Positions 24,836 through 35,059 of a DNA stretch of 37,911 nt are shown here, in pieces; positions within the stretch are counted from its first letter, which is position 1; every line of letters begins with the position of its first letter. The translations under genes and the position numbers were made by a program. Source of the stretch: Neelides folsomi (lineage: Eukaryota; Arthropoda; Collembola; Neelipleona; Neelidae); NCBI GenBank assembly GCA_034687125.1, contig JAQGBZ010000508.1, forward strand, positions 1 through 37,911, in the 5' to 3' direction. The notes under the pieces are model-generated. The model made no database searches, was not told where the DNA came from, and saw only the letters and a program-made list of their open reading frames with translations.

Positions 24836-25168
24836 ATAATTTGGCTGAGTTTTACTTTTCCCTCCAGCTTTTTTGGCAAATTTTGAAAATTGCCAAGTTG
24901 GCAATTGCCAATGTACGTAAATGATATGAATATTATTTGCCATCATGGCAATTGCCATGATGCATTTTATTCAATTTATTACATGTTAGGTTAGGTTAGG
25001 TTATTTGGCGAAAGACGTCATTCCCATTAATTCTAACCTAACCTAACTTAACATATCCAAAAACAATAGAATACAATCAACTATGAGTCTGAAAGCAATT
25101 GCCAGCTTGGCAATTGCCAAAATTTGCCAAAAAAGCAGAAGGCAAAAGTAAAACTTAGCCCATAATTT
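24836..25168. mobile_element. Fold-back MITE with internal TTAGG/CCTAA arrays
   Basis: The ends are long imperfect inverted repeats of about 75 bases (24836-24910 against 25095-25168), sharing AGTTTTACTTTT, GCTTTTTTGGCAAATTTTG and TTGCCAAG.TGGCAATTGCC. Inside are the palindromes TTGGCAATTGCCAA and CATCATGGCAATTGCCATGATG's core near 24940-24961. The centre has TTAGG three times plus TTA (24986-25003) and an inverted CCTAA array (25033-25051) separated by about 30 bases, so the whole unit can fold into one hairpin. No coding capacity. TTAGG is the usual arthropod telomere unit, but here it lies within the element, so this is not an interstitial telomere by itself. Confidence 0.8.
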
Positions 25169-25215
25169 TATACCTACATTTACATTAAATTCAAAGTGGC
25201 ACAATAGTGTTTAAA

Positions 25216-25614
25216 ATGCCCCTTATTTTAACAATTTCATATTTAATAATTATGTGTAAATTCGTCGGATCAGAAAATGGTAAGTTTATTTTCATCATAT
25301 AGCTACGCATTTATATTTTTGCCAAGTGTTTTTTTAGATTATCACTATTTAGATTAAAAATGATACTTTATTTATTTTTTGCCAATTGTGAATATTTAAT
25401 ATCTTATATATGAATTTAATGGATTTAGATAAACACAGTGACTCGAAACGGGAATATAACTTTAGATTTTTTGAATGAAAACTTGCTTTTCATTGTACAA
25501 TTCGGACCTCGTGAAGCCATTAGCAGTTTGGTTCAAAAGATGAAATCTCCAAAGTTCATCAGAGTGAGAGTTAAAGAAAAAGAAGAGGAAATTGAATGTG
25601 AAATGGCAATTTGA
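25216..25614 (+). CDS. Small secreted protein candidate with conflicting reading frame
   Basis: Exon 1 (25216-25279) is a clean signal-peptide exon, MPLILTISYLIIMCKFVGSE, with a GTAAGT donor in phase 1. Exon 2 begins at 25429 after GGATTTAG. Read in the joined phase it gives only DKHSDSKREYNFRFFE and a stop. The frame that looks coding in exon 2 is a different one: INTVTRNGNITLDFLNEN, LLFIVQFGPREAISSLVQKM, then a Lys/Glu-rich end and TGA at 25612-25614. So either a further exon or splice site is missing from my model, or the gene has lost its frame. No family is recognised. The start lies about 50 bases past the fold-back element. Confidence 0.4.
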
Positions 25615-26168
25615 TAATTTTGACTCATGTGCTTTTGATAATTTTGATTTAAATTCTGATGAAATGCAAAGTTCATCTAAGTTCATTTAATGCTTTATGA
25701 AGACATAATATAAAACTTATTGTTCTTAATTTTTAGATTAATTCTAGTCTTCCTGGCCTTCTGTGAACGTCACATCTCTCAAATATAATTTGTTAACAAT
25801 ATACACTATTTATTATACATATGTACACATTATTATGACATCGATTAAGCATTTATTTTGTTTTTTACTTTACTATAGAATGAATCATTTGTCAATTATT
25901 GATTTATACAGAAATTCAATGGATAATTTGCAATAAATTTTTTTGAAAAACTTTAAAAAATTGTTTATATTAATTTCCTAGAAAATTTAGATTGGATGAA
26001 AAAATTGTAGGCTTAGCTCAACATGTAGAAGCTTAAAGCACAGGGTTAAAGAAAATAGACCTAAAATTATAATTTAGAATATAAAATCATAATAAATAAT
26101 TTAAAAAGATTTAGGATTAATATTAATGAACGAATAATTAAAAATTCTAAAAGGTTAACAATTATAAG
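25615..26168. other. AT-rich spacer
   Basis: Between the small secreted-protein candidate and the M1-like relic exon. No gene or repeat is seen; a minus-strand frame at 25462-25686 overlaps the plus-strand exon and appears to be its shadow. Confidence 0.5.
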
Positions 26169-26298
26169 CTAGTAAAACACAATATGCTTATTATTTCTTC
26201 CTAATCGAATTTCAAACTGCGATTTAAAGGCAGGCTCATCAAAATGAGTGAAAAGTCTTTAGGCATCATTCTCTTCAAATTGAGTTGCAACGATCCAT
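26169..26298 (-). pseudogene. M1 aminopeptidase N-domain relic exon with in-frame stop
   Basis: After an AACTTTAG acceptor one frame reads WIVATQFEENDA, TAA (26259-26261), then RLFTHFDEPAFKSQFEIRLG. This is the hallmark TQFE..DARR.FPC.DEPA segment of M1-family metallopeptidases, with a stop where the first Arg of DARR belongs. The catalytic GxMEN and HExxH parts are not found nearby. The same bases read in another frame are open as part of the 26201-26509 gene model. Confidence 0.75.
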
Positions 26299-26509
26299 CT
26301 AAAGTTAATAATTATATATAAATTATTTTTATTTTTGACATACTACTATACCAATTTATTATCTTATGTATTGTTAGGTATTTGTATGGCTTACGAGTTC
26401 TTGAAATTTCCGCCACTTCATGAAACATCCCAGGAGTTTCATTTCCATTTAATCCGGATGAAATTCTTGTAATTAAGCTAATTATGATGAAAATAAAATA
26501 TATTTCCAT
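26201..26509 (-). CDS. Candidate 70-aa secreted protein using an M1-derived exon out of frame
   Basis: Exon 1 (26509-26395) encodes a signal peptide (MEIYFIFIIISLITRISSG) and LNGNETPGMFHEVAEISRT, with a strong GTAAGC donor in phase 1. The next acceptor on the strand is AACTTTAG at 26299-26300. Joining there keeps an open frame through 26201 that reads GSLQLNLKRMMPKDFSLILM and ends KFD plus stop. That frame is different from the aminopeptidase-like frame of the same exon. It may therefore be a pseudogene with a signal exon left over, or a short secreted product made from the old exon. No function is known. Confidence 0.35.
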
Positions 26510-27238
26510 TTTATGGCTAATGTTAAGCTAAGTGCCGCTATAAGTTAATTGAGTTATATTTAGGCCCGATCATTTGATTAAATAAATTGTAATTTTATTT
26601 AATATTTTAAGTTATTTCTAAAGGACTTTAACCAGAACGTGTATACAACTGTAGTTAAATTATCTATGTAATTGAACATTGTGAGTAGTTACACATACCT
26701 AGCAAAAATATAAAATGTGAATGCTAATAATGAAAATTGAATTAAAGTTACCGAGTCTAAAAGAATGGACATAAATGTATTAATATAATGCATAGATAGA
26801 CATTTTAATCTTTAATTAAATGTAATTTTTATTAATAACACATTAGACATGTTTCAACTTTTCCTTTATGTATTTATAAGCAGTGATTAATGTGCTAATA
26901 TTTAATGGTTTTATTTTAATTATTTTACATTGACGATTATTCACAGAAAGACAGAATTGTTGTTTATTTTATAAGAATGCAACACAGCACATTGGGTATT
27001 TTTTAAACTTATTAAAAAGACGAATTAATGGATTTTCAAAACTAAAACTATATGCATCTTAAAAAGAATTGAAAAGAATGGAAGAAAAAATAAATAATTT
27101 TAAAAAAATGAAAATAAATGAAAATAATTTAATATGAAATGATAAAATATTACGCTTGAAAATAAAATTCAAAGGAGATTTTAATCATTTAGACGTTGTC
27201 GGAGTTGAAATTACTTTATAATCGATTTGCGAAGAGAT
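26510..27238. other. AT-rich spacer
   Basis: Promoter side of the minus-strand secreted candidate and 3' flank of the ZNF593-like gene. No gene or repeat is seen. Confidence 0.55.
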
Positions 27239-27730
27239 TTAAGCCTCCATTGAATCTTTTTTTACTCTTTTAATTGGAGGTGGGATGTAAGAACCGAGTC
27301 CGCCTGCTTTCTCAGACTCCTCAATTGAATAAGGAACTTCCTCAAGATCTTTCAAACGCTTCTTGTGCCCTTTTCCTCGGAAATGTTCGTCAAGAGCTTG
27401 TTGGTTGATGAAATGACGTCTGAAAGTAAAATAGTAAATCAAGTTATAAATATATCCTATTAAATCATAAATCTAATTAAATATTAAAAATCATAAAGCT
27501 AATTAATATTAATTATAATTAACTCACGCGCAATGAATACAGAGGAATTGACCACCACCAGGAAGATCATCGTCGAAGGGTTGAGTCTCAAGACGAAGGC
27601 GTTTCTCGGGCAGAAGGTCGTCGTGGATTTGGTCGATGTCCCTTGTTCGTCTCTTTGTCCGATATTTCTTCGATTCTGTTGTGATACCTTTGTGATATTT
27701 TCTCCTCTTGTATGGACCGTTACCTCCCAT
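27239..27730 (-). CDS. ZNF593/Bud20-type zinc-finger protein, 127 aa, two exons
   Basis: Exons 27730-27528 and 27419-27239 join in phase (GTGAGT donor, ACTTTCAG acceptor) and end in TAA. The N-terminus is basic (YKRRKYHKG, KKYRTKRRTRD) with the family stretch DLDQIHDDL-like (DIDQIHDDLLPEKR) and DDLPGGGQFLC. One C2H2 zinc finger uses Cys64, Cys67, His80 and His86 (CIHCARHFINQQALDEHFRG), followed by KKRLKDLEEVPYSIEE and GLGSYIPPP. This is the ZNF593/yeast Bud20 family, a shuttling factor of the pre-60S ribosomal subunit acting in nuclear export and late maturation. The length is normal and all key residues are present. Confidence 0.95.
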
Positions 27731-28329
27731 ATTTTATTTTACCGATTAAACCAATTATAATTAATTAAATAAACCCAAATCAAACCGCATGGAAATTGGA
27801 AGAGAAATGGCAAGACTTTAAATTACTCGCTAAGTTTAGTTGTCGGCATTTACAAATGTCTTAATTCAAACGGAGCCTCATTCGTTTTCATTAAACGTTT
27901 TATGCTGAAGGAATTCTGGTCCGAATATCTGAAGTACTTTACTAATTAATTTATTGATAAAAAGTCTCTATAAATAAATAAAATAAACAAATCAAAAGTC
28001 AAAACATATTGGGGATTTTAATTTGATTATTATTGGTTCAAGTGAACTAAAGTTTTCCACAATCATTACTTAATAGTAGAGTTCTAAAAAAATTAAGTAA
28101 TGAATAATGTTTTTGACTGATTATTGATTATCACATTCGAAACTTCAAAGGAATTGAACTTTATAATTAACGACGACGCTGATATTGATATTGATTTTAA
28201 TTGACTGATTTTCCAACATGATAAAGCTTAAAATTATTTCAAAATAACATTTATATATAGCTGCTTGAATCGTATTTTGTACATTTTCGCTCGTCGTTTA
28301 ATAAAAAGATATTTTATTAAAGCGTGAAA
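27731..28329. other. Divergent promoter region
   Basis: About 600 bases between the divergent ZNF593-like and lectin-1 genes. The 70 bases before the lectin start (from 28261, CTGCTTGAATC) match the same interval upstream of the second lectin, and TTTATATATA at 28250-28259 could be the TATA box. Confidence 0.5.
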
Positions 28330-29130
28330 ATGAAGAAAATTATTCTAATCTCGGCCATTTTCCTTATGTTTAGCTTCAGCGAAGCGACACGTATGTTAAC
28401 AAAATTAACAATTTGATTATACTATAATATTTGTAATTACAACCTAAGCACATGAAAATTTTATTATTTTATAAAATTTATTAAATTGGTTGAATTTTTT
28501 AAATATACTTTTATTATATTTAATATAAAGCAAGCATTCATGAGATTCATCCACAAATGAGTCCAGTTTTTGTCGCTGCAACTAAAACAAAAGAATACTA
28601 CAAAGTTCAAGATTACGTAAGTTTGTTAATTTAATATTGCTCTAATATTGAGGAACAGTATCAACTCATTGTCAATGACATTTGTAATTTACTAGACCAA
28701 TTGGGAATGGGCTGGAAATAGATGCAAACAATTAGGAATGTCACTTGTTACAATTAAGAATCAAAAAGAAATGGATTTCATAAGAATTCATTTTGATAAA
28801 GAATGTAACTTAAAATATTCATAAGTATTATCATAAAAATACATTTACAATGTTTTTGTTGTAATATTATATTCACAAAGTCTGATTTATCCAAAAATGA
28901 TATATTTAGCTATTCATTCGACATTTTGGACTTCGGGATATGACGAAGGAAGCCAAAAAAATTACCGTTGGGCAAGTGGGAAACGTGTCAATTTCAAGAA
29001 AAATTCAAACGCTTGGGCTGAGGGAAACCCGTCTAAACGAAATTGCATTCTCTATTCTGAGGGCTTCCTTGAAACTGCTGATTGTGATAAAGGACATTGG
29101 CGATATGTTTGTGAAAAGAAATTAAAATAA
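28330..29130 (+). CDS. Secreted C-type lectin-like protein 1, 158 aa, four exons
   Basis: Exons 28330-28390, 28531-28616, 28696-28804 and 28910-29130 join in phase. Residues 1-19 are a signal peptide (MKKIILISAIFLMFSFSEA). The rest is one C-type lectin-like domain: EYYKVQDYTNWEWAGNRCKQ, LGMSLVTIKNQKEMDFI, FWTSGYDEGSQKNYRWASGK, AWAEGNPSKRNC, ETADCDKGHWRYVCEKK. The four cysteines of a short-form domain are present. The usual EPN/QPD sugar motif is replaced by EGN and WND is absent, so classical Ca2+-dependent sugar binding is doubtful. It is likely a haemolymph or gut secreted recognition or anti-freeze-like protein, which is inference. Its tandem copy follows 620 bases downstream. Confidence 0.93.
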
Positions 29131-29753
29131 ACTATGTATAAAGTACTCGTATATTATACAATATAAATACGTATAATATATAATCAAAGCATAGTAGCAT
29201 CTTTATATGCCAATTTTATTTTATTGATTGACCCCATCAACTGAATTAAAAATAAACGTATGAAATAATTGCACGATATAATTTAAAACCTATTAATTTT
29301 TATCCGAAAAATCATATAATCATATATTTAAATAAAATAATAATTACAGTTATATTATAAGCACTTTATAAGACTTTTCATATACATAAAGAGTATAAAT
29401 AAGGTTAATTCAATAAGTGTTTTTTCATACACGCTGGGAATTTTATAGCTCGAGTGAATTATGTTTTAAGAATTTATTTACACATTTAACACTCGAATAA
29501 TAAATTAAAAAAATCAGGCAATGAACATATTGTTCGACTGATAAAGATGTTTGTTGATTCAATTATTTCAATTAATTGAAGCTCTTAATTAACTACTTAT
29601 ATGTATATATCGATAAAAATACATGTATTGATAATGATTTTAATTTACATTTGCCAACTTGGTAAAACAACTGGAATTTACTTTAAATTCACTTTTAACT
29701 GCTTGAATCTGATTTTATTCATTTCTTGTTCGTAAAAGATAATTTACGTGAAA
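29131..29753. other. Spacer between tandem lectin genes
   Basis: AT-rich. The last 55 bases (from 29699, CTGCTTGAATC through CGTGAAA) resemble the promoter-proximal and 5'UTR sequence of lectin 1, with two short deletions, marking the duplication boundary upstream of the gene. Confidence 0.55.
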
Positions 29754-30526
29754 ATGAAATCCGTTATTTTTATCACCGCCATTTTAGTCATTTTTGGATT
29801 AACCGAAGCCATACGTAAACATTAATACACTTAACTTATTTAATGCATACATACTACATAATTTGACTCGCTTTAAGATTCTTTTATAAGATTTATTTAA
29901 TTTTTAATTAATTCACTATATGAAATTCTTTTAATTTTGTATTCAATATTCAATAAAGCATCAATTCATGAGGTCGAGCCACAATCGACCCCAATATTTG
30001 TCGCTGCAACCAAATCGAAAGAATATTACAGAGTTCAAGAATACGTAAGCTTGTTTCTAATATAAATTTATAAATATTCATACAAACCCCTCATGAAAAA
30101 TTTTCTTTGGTTTTTTTATAATTAGACCAATTGGGAACATGCGGGATGGAAATGCGATCGTTTAGGAATGTCACTGATTTCAATTAAAGATAAAAAAGAA
30201 ATGGACTTTATAAGACTTCATTTTAATAAAGAATGTAATGAATTATAGAATTATTATAAAATTTATAAACAAATTATTTGCTATATTACAATTTTTTATT
30301 AGCCATGCATACGACATTTTGGACTTCGGGATATGACGAAGGAAGCCAAAAAAACTACCGATGGTCTTCAACTGGAAAACGTGTCAATTTGAAAGCCAAT
30401 GCAAATGCATGGGCTGAGGAAAATCCATCTAAACGAAATTGCATTGTTTATTCTGAAGGATTCCTCAAAACTGAGGATTGTAGTAAAAGTACATGGCGAT
30501 ATGTTTGTGAAAAGAAATTAAAATAA
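29754..30526 (+). CDS. Secreted C-type lectin-like protein 2, 159 aa, four exons
   Basis: Exons 29754-29814, 29959-30044, 30126-30234 and 30303-30526; the first three have exactly the lengths of lectin 1 and all intron phases agree. Signal peptide MKSVIFITAILVIFGLTEA, then EYYRVQEYTNWEHAGWKCDR, LGMSLISIKDKKEMDFI, FWTSGYDEGSQKNYRWSSTG, AWAEENPSKRNC, KTEDCSKSTWRYVCEKK. Four cysteines are present. The motif region is EEN rather than EGN and again lacks a canonical WND. One residue is inserted in YRWSSTGK. It is a recent tandem duplicate of the preceding gene; substitutions cluster in the exposed loop and signal peptide. Confidence 0.93.
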
Positions 30527-30600
30527 TTAACATTGAAAAATTTTCATTTACAAAATTCTGTAAATGTCATTTTTTGTTAAATTAAATTTTTGACGAATTG

Positions 30601-30606
30601 AATAAA
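30601..30606 (+). terminator. Polyadenylation signal of lectin 2
   Basis: AATAAA about 75 bases past the TAA stop, about 130 bases from the end of the convergent ML gene. Confidence 0.45.
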
Positions 30607-30736
30607 ATTATTATGATTGCATCATATGATATAAAATATTTTTAATTACCATTAACCATTTATCCCAAATTTATTATTATTATTAACAGTTGAAATATTT
30701 TATTCGAAAAATTAATTTATTCAATTCAATATAATT

Positions 30737-31546
30737 TTAACAAAAGCCACAAAGGACGCCTTCGACTATTCCACAAATTATTTTGTGATCTTCAGATTTA
30801 TCAATTAAAATGAACTTAAGGTCAATTTCCTATAATTGAAATGTATTTTAATCAAAAATTTCTTAAATGAAATATATTTATATATTAATGAAAAAATTAA
30901 TAAAAAATATACCACTGATGCAATATCTATTAACATTAAAATATTCTTCTATACGAATGATTTTAAATTATTAACTTACCCCAATAATAACATTTGGTAC
31001 TTGTAATGTATATTGCAGACTGTATTTTGTATTTGCTTCAAGATTCATTCCAGCTTCTTCGTCAATAAAAGTCATTTCCATTCCATTCCAAAGAGCATTC
31101 ACCATAAGGTGAACTAAACTGCTGTCTTGTGCTTTAATTTTAATCAAAAGTTTTAATAAATGTAAATCACAATTAAATATATTTATTTTATATTATAAAA
31201 ATCTTAAAATTCACAAATAATCAATTAAATGACTTGACTAATGGCACTTAATGAAATTTTAAATATTACCGGTTGTAAATTCAATTTCATAACTGTAATG
31301 ATTTTGAGGTGAAAAGAAGCATGGGAATGTAAAACAGTTGTCAATTTCAAAATAGTCAATTTTTCCATTTGTTCCTATAATGTGAGAATGTTCCTATTAT
31401 AATTGTAGTCGATATAATGATAATAAATTCAAAATATTATTAAAATTCTAACCACAATCGATGATGAGATCAGTGATGAAATTGGGATTAGCAACGGGCG
31501 TAGCAACAGCAAATGCTACGAAGAGAAAGAACAAAAGAAATTTCAT
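30737..31546 (-). CDS. ML-domain (NPC2/MD-2-like) secreted lipid-binding protein, 147 aa, four exons
   Basis: Exons 31546-31453, 31374-31270, 31131-30980 and 30829-30737 join in phase and end in TAA. Signal peptide MKFLLFFLFVAFAVATPVA. The ML-domain text follows: FITDLIIDCGTNGKIDYFEI, DNCFTFPCFFSPQNHYSYEI, EFTT, VNALWNGMEMTFIDEE, YSLQYTLQVPNVIIG, KIICGIVEGVLCGFC. Six cysteines match the three disulfides of NPC2 proteins, and the length is typical. Family members bind sterols, fatty acids or lipid A in a beta-sandwich pocket; arthropod copies serve sterol traffic, immunity or chemosensation. This one is divergent, so ligand is unknown. It converges on the lectin pair. Confidence 0.9.
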
Positions 31547-32385
31547 TTTTGTAAATAAAAAAATCGACAAATAAAACCCTTGATTTTTTTATATATACAC
31601 ACTTTTAATACATTTACGATATATCGATTAAAGTATCGCGATACCTTTAATCCTTTTATCTTTATTAGCTAAATGTTAAACAACAAATTCTAATATGTTT
31701 TTTATTCTTGCCCAGATTCTGAGAGTTATGCTTGGATTATTTTGAAGAGATGATGAAATGATTGTAAAACTGTTGGAATCTCAATGTTCATTTTATTAAA
31801 TGATTTATTGTTCCTTCATTTTTATCCAATTTGGGGGATTTCCATTTGTCACAAATGGATTTGTAATTTAATTATTGAGATAGGCTTCCCACTCTATCGA
31901 TTTATACATAGATTTAAGTTTGGCGGTATGTTATTGTTCCTCGCGGCTTTGGAACATACTGTAGTCTTGGCAGACATATTTATAAGCCCATTCTAAATAA
32001 AATGCCACGAGGGAGAATTCCACCCAATATCAACCAAGAAGTTGAATAAATTAAAATATGCCCAAATCATGCAAACCTATTCTGGGTGGTAGGTCACCCA
32101 CAGGTCACCGTTATAATTGCTGTAAAGTCAATTCTTTCTCCATTATCTCCATGCTACGCATTTAAGAACTTTTCGTTTCCATTTATCTTCACGTATTGGA
32201 TTAAACCTCAGGTCTTTGGCGTCCATTTCCCCTCTGCTTGAAGGTGACCTTGCTCTTTCCCAACTGCCTCATTCATTCACTCGTTCACGATCAATTAAAC
32301 TTCTAGTCCTCTGACATTAAGATATTTTTCTAAAATAATTAAACAAATCCCATTTTCAAAGTTCTTGTGAACACTTAAAACTACA
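31547..32385. other. Intergenic region with AGGTCA direct repeat
   Basis: Less AT-rich toward its right half. A direct repeat AGGTCA-(5)-AGGTCA lies at 32091-32107, a DR5-type nuclear-receptor half-site pair, some 280 bases ahead of the Tudor-gene region. No supported gene; the 31784-31996 frame has no recognisable features. Confidence 0.4.
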
Positions 32386-32438
32386 ATGACAATTTTGAGT
32401 CAATTGTCCACGGTGTTGGACGAATTTCAACAAGGCGT

Positions 32439-32458
32439 CATCTCATCTCATCTCATCT
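32439..32458. repeat. (CATCT)4 pentanucleotide repeat at a frame change
   Basis: Four tandem CATCT units. The frame upstream (from ATG 32386) and the coding-like frame downstream differ by two bases, exactly the effect of one extra five-base unit. Confidence 0.85.
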
Positions 32459-33675
32459 TCATGCCTACGGAAAGAAATTCAATTCAAATCTCATCATCCC
32501 TGACCTCCTCAAAGAACAAAATTTCGATGGAAAATCGAAGGATGCGACGACTCACTTACCAATTAAATTCCTCATCAGGCATTTCAATCTTCAGCAATTC
32601 CTAGGACGTCCCAATCATTATCTCATCTTCCCAAAGGTCCTACAAAAGAAGGTTACTTTGAATGAACTTCTCAAAGAAGCCTTCAATTGCATTTTGTCAT
32701 CCGTTTTACTTGAAGGGCTCATTGGCTTAAATGAAATTCGAGGTTGACGAATGGAAAATCAAATTGCCGCCATTGAGAGTTTGGGGTTTTGAAAATGACT
32801 CGGATTTTTTCCTCCTCATTTTCCGACATTTTGGCGGATTCACCGAATCAAATTTTCTCTTGAGGGTCACAAGCAGATTTGATCTTGATCGACATGACCA
32901 ACTTTACATTTGCCATGCTCCGCTGAGAGATCTCAAGTCGAAAGAAGACAAGAACGATCCAATCCGAGAGAGGCAATTGCAGTAGCGATCAGATTTGACC
33001 TCGGTGCGAAGGAGAACAAGGCAAAAATTGAAGATGGGGATATATTACAACGATGTGGATTTCCCTGAGCCCATCAAACTCAAATTGGACGAATTTTACT
33101 ACGATAGGAGTGAAATCTCATGGGTGTCTGCAAATTTGATCCAGGTTGGGGAAACGGTTATGAACCGAAACCGGAATAATTTTTCAGTTTCGATCTTCAT
33201 GGTGGCTTTCCACGATCCACTTAACTTTTACTTCACGGTCGCCCCAGAATTCGAAAAGTTCGAAATTATGGGAATTGAAATGAGGTGAGTTTTATAAAAT
33301 TTATATTTAATAATCTTTAACTATACCTATAATTTAACATAGTGGACATCACTATTGTGTATATTTATTTTATCAATTATGAACGTAATTAATTTTCTTA
33401 AATTTATTTTCAGGATTTTTGAGATGAATGCATTGAAAAATGACGGATTACTTGAAAGAAATGCTATGGATCTTTTCTTCGATGGGGCTATTGTTGCTAT
33501 CCTATTTGGAGCCAGCTTTTACCTTGACAAGAAATTACATCACGAAAAAGACAATTGGCATCGTGGGCAACTCATCCAAGAATTGAGTTACAAGAAAGCT
33601 TGGCTTGTTAGTACTTTTAAATATAATACATAACCATTTTCAAACGTATCAATTATACATACATTTACAAATTCT

Positions 33676-33697
33676 CATATATATATATATATATATA
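33676..33697. repeat. (AT)n microsatellite in Tudor-gene intron
   Basis: About ten AT units in the intron between Tudor exons 2 and 3. Confidence 0.9.
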
Positions 33698-34375
33698 AAT
33701 CTAATTATTAAATTACTAACTAAATTATCAGGTCTTTTTGGTTGACTTTGGAGAGCTGTTGAAGATTGAGAAGAAAGACATGTACAAATTGAAGCGAAAA
33801 TACATTGTTGGCTCCCCGTTCCAAGCTGTTCCATCTAAAATTGCCGTAAAAGGGACTTCACTCGAGGATTTGCCAGCGATAAAATGGCCCAAAGAGATCA
33901 TTACTTGTTTTCACAATGAAATGGCCAACTCAAGCCCTGCTTCTTACAGGGAGACAATTCAAACTGATGGCATTGATAAAGCAAAGAAGAAAGGTGTTAT
34001 TGCTTTCATTGACAATCCAATCAATACCACATTTGTAAGTTGATAAATTCAGTCATTTTTTGTTTAATTAATTTTAGTTTTAAAATTGGTATTGTACAAA
34101 TACGTGATTAGATCTAAAATGAATATTAATTAAAACAGAACTGCTACCGTTGGACCACTGACGTTTACGTCCTACGAAATTTCCCACCTTTTAAAACCAG
34201 TTTGAAGCGGATATTAGACGAGGAATACCAAAGGTCTAAGGCTGTACAGCAATTGCATAAAGAGCCAGAGAAGAAACAAATTCAACGTGAAATTCTGGAT
34301 GATTCCGGTTCTGAGGATTCTCTTGAGCGAGTCCAAAATATCAAAATATATCTCACACGCGAATTCAATTTTTAA

Positions 34376-34843
34376 TTTTTTTCAATCTGTCTTTATTTAT
34401 ATCGATCTTTTACAATTACCAACTTTACCATTAAATATATATAACATACATTAACTATCAACTAATTAACTTTAAAATTAATTTACCATTAACTTTAAAA
34501 AACAAGTTTTTTATTTCCATTCAGCGTTATTAAAATTTGTAAATTAATAATATAAAACTTACACTTACTGATTTTATTTAAATTTTTATTTATATTAAAT
34601 TTTACTTTCTTTAACATTTACATGTAATAATTAAGAAATCTTGTTAAAATTATTATAGGTAATATCAATTTTTGTTAATAAGTGAATATACTTTTAATTA
34701 ATTATAAGTTTGTGGTTACATCATTATTCATTAGTTGATCGTGTAATCGTATTTTTTGTTAAAAAATCAATTTTTCTCATTATTTTCCATCCTCATAGAT
34801 CCAGAAGCTTAACAATGTTACCAAGCAAATTCCAATTTTTTTC
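34376..34843. other. AT-rich spacer
   Basis: 3' flank of the Tudor gene and spacer to the His-rich gene. Nothing else is seen. Confidence 0.55.
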
Positions 34844-35059
34844 TATATAATTTAAGGTGGGTTTCGGTAGACATAAAGCGGATCCTTAATGAGTCTTATG
34901 TTCAATGTAGACATGAGTTGAATAAAAATATTTTTTCTATCGACTCGTTGGCGGTTTGATGGCTCTCTCATCGATTCACCCCCACCCTCCTCTCTTGAAT
35001 CCCTAGAAGATGAAGAAAAGATCTTTAACCTCAAATCTCGGAATCAGACGGCTGTAGCC
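34844..35059 (+). promoter_or_regulatory. Probable TATA promoter and 5'UTR of the His-rich gene
   Basis: TATATAA at 34844-34850 is followed by less AT-rich sequence running straight into GTAGCCATG at 35060, with no intervening acceptor needed. The transcription start would be about 30 bases after the TATA box (inferred). Confidence 0.4.

Larger units (their letters stand above)
32386..34375 (+). pseudogene. Tudor-domain protein gene with disrupted first exon
   Basis: Exons 2-4 (33414-33606, 33732-34034, 34139-34375) are intact and in phase. They carry an extended Tudor domain: VAFHDPLNFYFTVAPEFEKF (end of exon 1), VAILFGASFYLDKK, NWHRGQLIQE, VFLVDFGELLKIEKKDMYKL, FQAVPSKIAV. Such proteins bind methylated Arg on Piwi-type partners in germline RNA silencing. 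Exon 1 (to 33284) is broken: an ATG frame from 32386 reads MTILSQLSTVLDEFQQGV up to (CATCT)4 at 32439-32458; the coding-like frame beyond is shifted (HYLIFPKVLQKKVTLNELLK) and stops at 32745; the next frame (from 32731, MKFEVDEWKIKLPPLRVWGF) has TAG at 32983-32985. A product could still start at ATG 33034 (327 aa). It is either a decaying gene or a truncated but used one. Confidence 0.8.

Noticed and set aside
24986..25051. Interstitial telomere or chromosome-end fusion
   Set aside because: The TTAGG and CCTAA arrays are short, inverted and placed symmetrically inside a fold-back element, so they belong to the element.
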